Below are positions 45,179-50,284 of a stretch of DNA of 50,284 nucleotides, piece by piece. The stretch covers positions 1 to 50,284 of the forward strand of contig JAFGCD010000087.1 of NCBI GenBank assembly GCA_016932835.1, in the 5' to 3' direction. Position 1 is the first letter of the stretch. Every line of letters starts with the position of its first letter. A program made the position numbers and the translations under genes. Source of the stretch: Sedimentisphaerales bacterium. Lineage in GTDB: Bacteria; Planctomycetota; Phycisphaerae; Sedimentisphaerales; Anaerobacaceae. The notes beneath the pieces are model-generated. The model saw only the letters and a list, made by a program, of their open reading frames with translations. It did no database searches and was not told the origin of the DNA.

Positions 45179-45754
45179 TTACTTCACCACTATACCCAGC
45201 TCCTTGAACTTCGTGAGAATATCCTCTTTGGAATAAAAGCCTTCGTGCCGGAAAAGCTCCTTGCCGGATGCGTCGTAAAAGATCTGGGTGGGTTTGATTC
45301 TGACTCTATAGGCGCCAACAAGGTCCGGGTTCTTGTCTATGTCGAGGAATTCAATCTCGACCCGGCCTGCGTATTCCTCTTTGAGTTCTTTGAGAATCGG
45401 CGCCATCAGCTTGCACGGGATACAAGTCTCGGCGCCAAGATCGACCAATCTCGGCAGGTCCGTCCTCTGCGGCAAGGCCTCGCCTGGAACATTCGTGTCG
45501 ATAATCGAACTCGGCTCCTCGCTGCCTCTCTGCTTAAGGATAATGATAAAGCAAATTGCCGCTGCCAGGATAGAAACAATCGTTATTCTTGCAGTCTTGC
45601 TCATCGGTCGGGTACCTTTCTTTCGAAATATGGCGCCTATCAGGATCACCAACAGCCCCACTGCCGCTACTGCAGCGAGCAGAGCAAGCGGATGCCCCTT
45701 TGCACCGGTGCAGGGCGGGCACTGGTTCGATAAGATTATTGCTGATAAGGTCAT
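45179..45754 (-). CDS. membrane-anchored thioredoxin-family protein
   Basis: 191 residues. An N-terminal segment with CPPC (12-15) is followed by two helices (about 23-43 and 56-73) joined by a short Arg/Lys-rich loop (RKKGTRPMSKTAR), so both ends should face the outside. The C-terminal thioredoxin fold has the active site C111-I-P-C114 and cis-Pro region RIKPTQIFYDASGKEL. Such proteins reduce or isomerise extracytoplasmic disulfides, fed by CcdA/DsbD, whose gene follows but is broken. An internal ATG at 45604 could give a shorter form with one helix. Lies 14 bases after the small thioredoxin gene. Confidence 0.8.
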   Translation of the reverse strand: MTLSAIILSNQCPPCTGAKGHPLALLAAVAAVGLLVILIGAIFRKKGTRPMSKTARITIVSILAAAICFIIILKQRGSEEPSSIIDTNVPGEALPQRTDLPRLVDLGAETCIPCKLMAPILKELKEEYAGRVEIEFLDIDKNPDLVGAYRVRIKPTQIFYDASGKELFRHEGFYSKEDILTKFKELGIVVK

Positions 45755-45768
45755 TTCTACCAGGCGGT

Positions 45769-46002
45769 TTATTCGAGCAATTGCCTTATTTCTTCGACGG
45801 ACGGCGTCTTGCCAACGGCCCGGACCCGGCCGTCTATTACCAGCGCAGGTGTCACCATCACCCCGAATTTCATAATCTCGTTTATCTCTGTCACCTTCTC
45901 TATTTCATATTCGACCCCGAGTTGCGCCGCCGCAGCCTCGGCATTCTCTGCCAGCTTTGTGCACTTCGGACACCCGGTGCCGAGAATTCGTATCTTCTTC
46001 AT
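45769..46002 (-). CDS. small redox-active thioredoxin-like protein
   Basis: A 77-residue cytoplasmic protein of the small thioredoxin/glutaredoxin-like group found in anaerobes. The active site is GTGCPKCTKL (C11, C14) near the N-terminus, and the conserved cis-Pro segment is GVMVTPALVIDGRV. Members often sit beside arsenic or heavy-metal permease genes and are thought to pass electrons to, or carry, thiol-bound metals. The start overlaps the trmO stop (ATGA-type, 4 bases), giving translational coupling. Confidence 0.88.
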   Translation of the reverse strand: MKKIRILGTGCPKCTKLAENAEAAAAQLGVEYEIEKVTEINEIMKFGVMVTPALVIDGRVRAVGKTPSVEEIRQLLE

Positions 46003-46517
46003 ATGTCGGTTTCCTGATTACTCCTGTCGTAAAATCTGTCGTCGGCGATGCCGCGGGCGCTGTCCACCCTGTCAAGCCAGCCATTGCGTGCGACTTGATA
46101 ACAATCGAATTTGGAGATATACGGCTTGATGTCCAGCAGCGGCGTGCCGTCCAGAATGTCGAGTTCAGCCACTGCGATACTCCCGTTTTCTACTGACAAA
46201 ATTCGGACCGCTGAGAGCCCGATCGGATTGGGGCGAGCGGGCGCACGCGTTGCGAACAAACCTCTTTGCACCCGGTCGAGGTATGGCTTGACAAGCAGCT
46301 TGGGGGCACTGGCTCTGTCGAGCCAATAGAGAAGCCAGATTCTCTCAAAGCCTTCAAGATCCTTGAGGCCCTCTCTGTAAGGCTCGTAAACCTCTACCGT
46401 CCCTTGCGTTTCTTTGGCGAAGGCCGGCTGGATTGGTGCGCCCGTTGCCTCCGTGAAGGAGGAATGAACGACACCGATGGGATTCAAATTCATCAACTTA
46501 TGGTGTTCTCTATTCAT
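45999..46517 (-). CDS. trmO: TrmO/TsaA-family tRNA methyltransferase
   Basis: SAM-dependent enzyme that N6-methylates t6A37 in tRNA-Thr in the characterised E. coli member. The beta-barrel fold is recognisable from PIGVVHSSF at the N-terminus, the ATRAPARPNPIGLSAVRI motif, and LDILDGTPLLDIKPYI. Length 172 residues. It lies 4 bases after the permease gene. TsaA-type genes recur in archaeal and bacterial metal-resistance clusters, and the reason is unknown. A second in-frame Met (MNLNPIGVV) 8 residues on is an alternative start. Confidence 0.85.
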   Translation of the reverse strand: MNREHHKLMNLNPIGVVHSSFTEATGAPIQPAFAKETQGTVEVYEPYREGLKDLEGFERIWLLYWLDRASAPKLLVKPYLDRVQRGLFATRAPARPNPIGLSAVRILSVENGSIAVAELDILDGTPLLDIKPYISKFDCYQVARNGWLDRVDSARGIADDRFYDRSNQETDI

Positions 46518-46521
46518 ACAA

Positions 46522-47862
46522 CTATCCCCAGACAGCTCCGAAGATTATTCCTGAAATCGTCGCCATTATGATCACCAGACAGACAAAGACCACGGTTTTT
46601 TGCGTCCCCATTACCGAGCGGATTACCAGCATGTTGGGCAGTGACAGCGCCGGACCCGCCAGCAGCAGCGCCAGCGCAGGCCCTTTGCCCATCCCGGCCC
46701 CCATCAATCCCTGCAGGATTGGCACCTCGGTAAGCGTTGCGAAGTACATAAAAGCCCCTGCGATCGATGCGAAGAGATTCGCCCGGGCCGAGTTTCCTCC
46801 GACGGCGGCATCGATCCACTTGGCCGGTATCAGCCCTTCGTGCCCCGGCCCCGGCCTGCCCAAAAGCAGCCCCGCCACTATTACGCCGGCCAGCAATAGA
46901 GGGAGTATCTGTTTTGCAAAGCCCCACGAAGCCGCTATCCAATCGGTTCTCTCAGCCCTTGTGAACCATCGAAAGACCATGACGGCAAACGCCGCGAGGA
47001 GCAGTACGACAAGCAGCCAGCGGGCACGATGAATAAGCTCATATATGCTGTTCTTTCTGACGTCTTCGAGGCCCTGAAGAAGGTCAGCCGGGACCTCGTG
47101 CGTCTCACCGGATGTGTCCAGAATCTTGAGACTTTCCTCCGTTTGGCTCACCAGCGTTCCTTCCACCTGGTAGGCCGTCAGCCCGCCCGGACAGCAGAGA
47201 AACACCGCCCGAACATCGCCGCTGCGGGCCCAGTTCGCGAAGACGAGAATGCCCACCATTGACGCGAAATACAATGCGTTCTTCCATAAAGGCCTGGCCG
47301 GTTGCGGTTCGGGCATCACCGCCTGGGCTTTTGCTTTGTCGTCTTCTTCTCTGCGGTATATCACGTGCATGAGCAAGCCGATGACAACGCTGAACACGAC
47401 CGCGCCGACTACCCTGGCAATGCCTAATTCCAGGCCCAGCACACGAGCGGTCAGGATAATCGCCAGGATGTTAATAGCAGGACCCGAGTAGAGAAAGGTC
47501 GTTGCAGGGCCCAGCCCGGCGCCCATCTTGTATATGCCGGCGAATAAAGGCAGGATGGTGCACGAGCAAACCGCAAGGATCGAACCGCTCACCGAAGCTA
47601 CGGCGTATGCCAGGAATTTGTTGGCCTTGGCGCCGAGGTACTTCATTACCGACGCCTGACTGACGAAAACCGAAATCGCGCCGGCTATGAAAAACGCCGG
47701 AACCAGGCACAGCAGAACGTGCTCGCGGGCGTACCATTTGACTAAGTGCAGCGATTCGGTTACGGCGTTATCGAACCGTATCCGGCCTACGGGCAGGTAG
47801 AAGCACGCCGCAAAGACCGCAACGATCAGCGCCAGCTTTTTCCATTCGCTTTTGATATTCAA
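46522..47862 (-). CDS. DUF318/ArsP-type permease
   Basis: An integral membrane permease of 446 residues. Two groups of four to five helices are separated by a soluble loop (about 212-275). The hallmark CxC-x3-P motif is VCSCTILPL (C99, C101), followed by YSGPAINILAI; the second half repeats the theme with AGPALSLPNMLVI. Family members include ArsP, which exports trivalent organoarsenicals, and related putative Cu/Zn exporters. The central loop carries a vicinal cysteine pair (C223, C224) that could bind a soft metal. The start is TTG behind AGGAG. It sits 12 bases after arsR, so it is the likely transported-metal partner of that regulator. Confidence 0.85.
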   Translation of the reverse strand: MNIKSEWKKLALIVAVFAACFYLPVGRIRFDNAVTESLHLVKWYAREHVLLCLVPAFFIAGAISVFVSQASVMKYLGAKANKFLAYAVASVSGSILAVCSCTILPLFAGIYKMGAGLGPATTFLYSGPAINILAIILTARVLGLELGIARVVGAVVFSVVIGLLMHVIYRREEDDKAKAQAVMPEPQPARPLWKNALYFASMVGILVFANWARSGDVRAVFLCCPGGLTAYQVEGTLVSQTEESLKILDTSGETHEVPADLLQGLEDVRKNSIYELIHRARWLLVVLLLAAFAVMVFRWFTRAERTDWIAASWGFAKQILPLLLAGVIVAGLLLGRPGPGHEGLIPAKWIDAAVGGNSARANLFASIAGAFMYFATLTEVPILQGLMGAGMGKGPALALLLAGPALSLPNMLVIRSVMGTQKTVVFVCLVIIMATISGIIFGAVWG

Positions 47863-47874
47863 CGCGCTTCACTC

Positions 47875-48207
47875 CTATTTCAGTGCGGTCAGCAGCTTCT
47901 CGTTTTCTTTCGCCTGGTGTTTGAGAACCCTTGTGACGCACGAGAATACATCGAGTATGCAGGGCGTCTGCAATTCGTAGATTACCTTCAGCCCTTTCTT
48001 GCGCGACTTGAGCACTCCCGCAGCGCTCATCGTCGCCAAATGCCGCGATACGTTGGACCGCTCGGCGCCGAGGTGCTTGGCGATGTCGCATACGCATTGC
48101 TCGCCGTCCTTGAGGAAATTGAGAATTGCCAGCCGAAGCGGGTGCGCTATCGACTTGGCAATACCGGCCTGTTTCTCGAACAACAGCAGCTTCTTTTCGT
48201 CGAGCAT
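47875..48207 (-). CDS. ArsR/SmtB-family metalloregulator
   Basis: A 110-residue winged-helix repressor that would release DNA on binding metal or metalloid. The recognition helix is in SNVSRHLATMSAAGVL, and the preceding helix carries the CVCD motif (C38, C40), the classical alpha-3 As(III)/Cd site. Two further cysteines (C83, C90) near the C-terminus could complete it. The ATG at 48207 has GAGG 7 bases upstream, better than the in-frame TTG at 48219. It is the first gene of the permease-trmO-thioredoxin-ccdA operon and probably represses its own promoter. Confidence 0.92.
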   Translation of the reverse strand: MLDEKKLLLFEKQAGIAKSIAHPLRLAILNFLKDGEQCVCDIAKHLGAERSNVSRHLATMSAAGVLKSRKKGLKVIYELQTPCILDVFSCVTRVLKHQAKENEKLLTALK

Positions 48208-48294
48208 GAAATACCTCAATTTTGCATTTTGCAGCCTGGGCTATAGGTATTTGATTCTGGCATTCTAATACCAACTATCGACCGATTTGTCTAA

Positions 48295-48326
48295 GTTACT
48301 ATATGCTAACATACTCACATAGTAAC
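48295..48326. promoter_or_regulatory. probable ArsR operator (inverted repeat)
   Basis: GTTACTATATG (48295-48305) and CACATAGTAAC (48316-48326) form 11-base arms with one mismatch around a 10-base centre. The right arm covers the -10 box of the arsR promoter, where a repressor of this family would bind. Confidence 0.6.
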
Positions 48327-48347
48327 ATAATGTTCGATATTTGTCAA
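48319..48347 (-). promoter_or_regulatory. promoter of the arsR operon
   Basis: On the reverse strand a perfect TTGACA (48347-48342), a 17-base spacer, then TACTAT (48324-48319) with an extended -10 TGT. The predicted start near 48312 gives a leader of about 105 nt. Confidence 0.65.
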
Positions 48348-48365
48348 TAATTTTTCCGAATCCGA

Positions 48366-48389
48366 CTTGAATCTTGAATCTTGAATCTT
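48366..48389. repeat. short tandem repeat, CTTGAAT x 3.4
   Basis: Three exact copies of the 7-base unit CTTGAAT followed by CTT, in the spacer between the arsR promoter and the DUF1080 gene. No function is evident. Confidence 0.7.
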
Positions 48390-48564
48390 TATCCGGCGCA
48401 TGGCTTCTAAGCTATTCCTGTTTCCGGTGCTTTCCTGAAGTATGTATCCTATAGAACCAGCCGGAAAGACTGGAATCTTCAGGATGGATCTCGTATTCTA
48501 TCGGAAGAAAAACTCTGCGGTGTAGCTAAACCGCCAGGAACTTTAATCAAGAAAGGATAACGAG

Positions 48565-49308
48565 ATGAAACACACCAGACGTGAATTTATGGCCGGAGCG
48601 TCCTGTATCTGCGCGGGCCTGACGCCTGCGATATCGAACGCCGCGAAAGAGAATACACCATCTCTGCCCAAAGCCTGCATCGACGGCACGGGGCCGGGCT
48701 GGAAGATTATGGTCGAGGAGGACTTCGCTAACGTAAACTGTAACGACGACACCTGGGCATGGAAGGACGGCGTCATTCACTGCACCGGCAACCCCGTCGG
48801 CGTGATACAGTCCAAAAAACCCTACAAAAACTTCGAACTCGTCGTTCAGTGGCGACACCTGCGTTCAGCAGGCAACTCGGGCGTATTTATCTGGGCAACC
48901 AAAGAATCCCTGGCAAGCCTCAAGCAGGGCAAGGGGCAGCTTCCAAACGGCATCGAGTGCCAGGTGCTCGACCACGGCTATGCCACCAATTACGAGAAGG
49001 CCAACAAGAAGAAACCCGACTGGTTTACAACCAATGGCGATGTGTTCCCCGTCGGCGTGAAGATGAAACCGTTCCCTCCGCTCTCGGCCAACGGCAGCCG
49101 CAGCTTTCCATTGAAGAACTTGAGCAAGGGCGTCAATGAATGGAATCACTACTATATTCGATGCATTAACGGCGAGGTTAGGCTCTGGGTCAACGGCGAA
49201 GAGGTATCGGGAGGAACCGAATGCCGGCCGAGTGAGGGATTTTTATGCCTCGAATCGGAGGGATCCCCGATAGAATTCAAGAACCTACGCATCCGCGAGC
49301 TGCCCTGA
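48565..49308 (+). CDS. Tat-exported DUF1080 (3-keto-glycoside hydrolase-like) protein
   Basis: 247 residues. A twin-arginine signal (TRREFMAGASCICAG) is followed by one DUF1080 domain, a concanavalin-like beta sandwich: DDTWAWKDGVIHCTG, NFELVVQWRHLRSAGNSGVFIW, LPNGIECQVLDHG, and the closing GFLCLESEGSPIEFKNLRIREL. This is the standard planctomycete form. Some members cleave 3-keto-disaccharides, which would fit with exported Gfo/Idh/MocA oxidoreductases such as the one at 33951. The family contains other activities, so this is inference. AAAGGA precedes the ATG. Confidence 0.9.
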   Translation: MKHTRREFMAGASCICAGLTPAISNAAKENTPSLPKACIDGTGPGWKIMVEEDFANVNCNDDTWAWKDGVIHCTGNPVGVIQSKKPYKNFELVVQWRHLRSAGNSGVFIWATKESLASLKQGKGQLPNGIECQVLDHGYATNYEKANKKKPDWFTTNGDVFPVGVKMKPFPPLSANGSRSFPLKNLSKGVNEWNHYYIRCINGEVRLWVNGEEVSGGTECRPSEGFLCLESEGSPIEFKNLRIRELP

Positions 49309-50284
49309 AACTGCAAATGCAATAACCAATTGGCAAAGACAATGTCGTACTAACAGCCCAACTGTACGCCGTCGGCAAGAATGAGATACACAAACCTTTG
49401 AATTAGCAGACGATTTCGGCTGTGGTTGTCATTACAGCATGGATGGCTTTCTTTCAGGAATAATCTTTCGTTTCAATTCCGCGCGCTTTACCGGAATATC
49501 CTCCCAATTCTCCCAATTCCTCACCGCCGCTTGCTCTTCAATCTGCGGTTTTTCAGCCATATCTATATCCACAATTCTACGCCAATCAAAGCCAATTAGC
49601 AGCATTTTCTCCAATTTCCCTATACCGCCGGGCTACTCATTTACCCATTTGCTCATTCACCCATTTCCTGATTTCCCCCGTGCCTCAGGTATCTGTGGTT
49701 CCCCGCCTTCACTCTATCTTACGTGCCTTTAAGGCGCCTCTGTGGCTGATTTCTACTTTAATCCTCCGCGCTCTCTGCGTTCTCTGCGGTTATTTCTTTT
49801 CATTTTTGCTCTTTGCACTGTAATTTTACTTTTTGATCTTTGACTTTTGATTTTCCTGCCTCTCTGCGCCCTCCGCGCTCTCTCCGTAAGAAGTCCTAAG
49901 GACGGCGGTAAATCTTACCGTTTTGACCATTTGGTCATTTTGATTTCGACATTGTTTCGGATTTCGAGCTTATGATTTAGGATTTCCCGACCCCGCCGGC
50001 CTACTCATTAACTCATTTTCTGATCCCCTCTGTGTTCTCTGTGATCTCTGTGGCTATTTTTACTTTAATTCTCCGCGTTCTCTCCGTAAGTCCCGGAAGG
50101 GACGCCCTATGCGGAGTCCTAAGGACGGCGGTTAATTCCTACTGTCACGAGGGGTGATTAAAAAGGCCTCATTTTTGCTCATTTTTCCTCAAAACACCTC
50201 ACTTTTTTGTCATTTTGCATCATTTTGCGCGCGTTTTTGACCGTTTTTTGCACGGTTTTTTCTTAGCCATACCACCCATATTGC
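49309..50284. other. non-coding, pyrimidine-rich region to the window end
   Basis: About 975 bases with no convincing gene. The + strand is rich in T and C, with few purines over long stretches. It contains the diverged repeats listed at 49625-50132 and an interrupted palindrome GACCATTTGGTC (49925-49936). The last 100 bases consist of CATTTTG/CTCATTTTT-like runs. A 57-codon reverse-strand frame (49605-49432) exists but is not well supported. Confidence 0.6.
49625..50132. repeat. diverged direct repeats in intergenic DNA
   Basis: Several words recur in the same order. CCGCCGG(G/C)CTACTCATT is at 49625 and 49993. A 39-base word beginning CTCTGTGGCT and containing TACTTTAAT and CTCCGCG is at 49738 and 50046. 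CTCCGCG(C/T)TCTCTCCGTAAG is at 49871 and 50071. AGTCCTAAGGACGGCGGT is at 49892 and 50115 (exact). The offsets shrink (368, 308, 200, 223), so the copies have gained or lost segments. No ends, target duplications or transposase are visible. Confidence 0.7.

Larger units (their letters stand above)
48208..48564. other. intergenic region between arsR and the DUF1080 gene
   Basis: AT-rich divergent spacer of 357 bases. It holds the arsR operator and promoter (48295-48347) and the 7-base tandem repeat (48366-48389). An AAAGGA-type ribosome site for the DUF1080 gene lies at its right end. No small gene was found. Confidence 0.6.

Noticed and set aside
49432-49605. Possible 57-residue reverse-strand gene (starting MLLIGFDWRR)
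   Set aside because: GGAG lies close to an ATG, but the product matches nothing I know and the frame lies in repeat-bearing intergenic DNA. Left as undecided.

Overview
The window most likely comes from a Planctomycetota bacterium, probably class Phycisphaerae. This is inferred from gene content, since no rRNA is present. Supporting signs are: secreted beta-helix and glycoside hydrolase proteins ending in dockerin-like EF-hand repeats; twin-arginine exported Gfo/Idh/MocA and DUF1080 proteins; a hydrazine-synthase-alpha-like protein with two CxxCH haem sites; many TPR proteins; and moderately high GC. A DAP-type MurE (DNPR motif) and a WaaP-like kinase indicate a diderm cell with ordinary peptidoglycan.

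Layout. 0-2.5 kb: a collagen-like secreted protein cut by the window edge and a transglutaminase-like lipoprotein. 2.8-6.8 kb: murE-murF-mraY, a fragment of the dcw cluster. 6.8-9.8 kb: a small membrane protein, groES-groEL with a clear terminator, and an atypical receiver protein. 10-16.3 kb: a TMTC-like GT-C/TPR membrane protein, a UbiA/MenA-type prenyltransferase, a secreted GH13 amylase with its own promoter, and a WaaP/KdkA-like kinase. 16.2-19.8 kb: a reverse-strand operon for a Re-citrate-synthase-like enzyme, a HAD phosphatase and threonine synthase. 20-28.3 kb: a PQQ-type propeller protein with an embedded membrane domain, tRNA-Leu(UAA), a TPR protein, ribH-nusB, a ParA ATPase with a long Pro/Gln tail, an esterase, and an E2-like acyltransferase that has lost its catalytic His.

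28.4-44.7 kb: a zinc-ribbon protein with a strict five-residue Gly repeat, a pseudopilin-like protein, a DUF401 transporter, the hydrazine-synthase-alpha-like cytochrome, a Gfo/Idh/MocA oxidoreductase, a beta-helix/dockerin protein, a GH43-like enzyme, a DUF5107-TPR protein, and a large transglutaminase-like plus F5/8C protein. Most of these are exported and would act on polysaccharides or modified sugars at the cell surface.

44.8-48.2 kb: a tight reverse-strand operon arsR - permease - trmO - small thioredoxin - membrane thioredoxin - ccdA, read from a promoter whose -10 box lies inside an inverted repeat (a likely ArsR operator). It looks like a metalloid or metal stress operon combining efflux with extracytoplasmic thiol redox. 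Its last gene is broken: the 5' half of ccdA is joined, out of frame, to the 3' end of a flavodoxin-like gene. 48.5-50.3 kb: a DUF1080 protein, then about 1 kb of non-coding, pyrimidine-rich DNA built of diverged direct repeats.

No CRISPR array, transposase, prophage or rRNA was seen. The strongest candidates for something undescribed are the interrupted thiol/efflux operon, the Gly-pentapeptide zinc-ribbon protein, the propeller split by a six-helix membrane domain, and the His-less E2 homologue.
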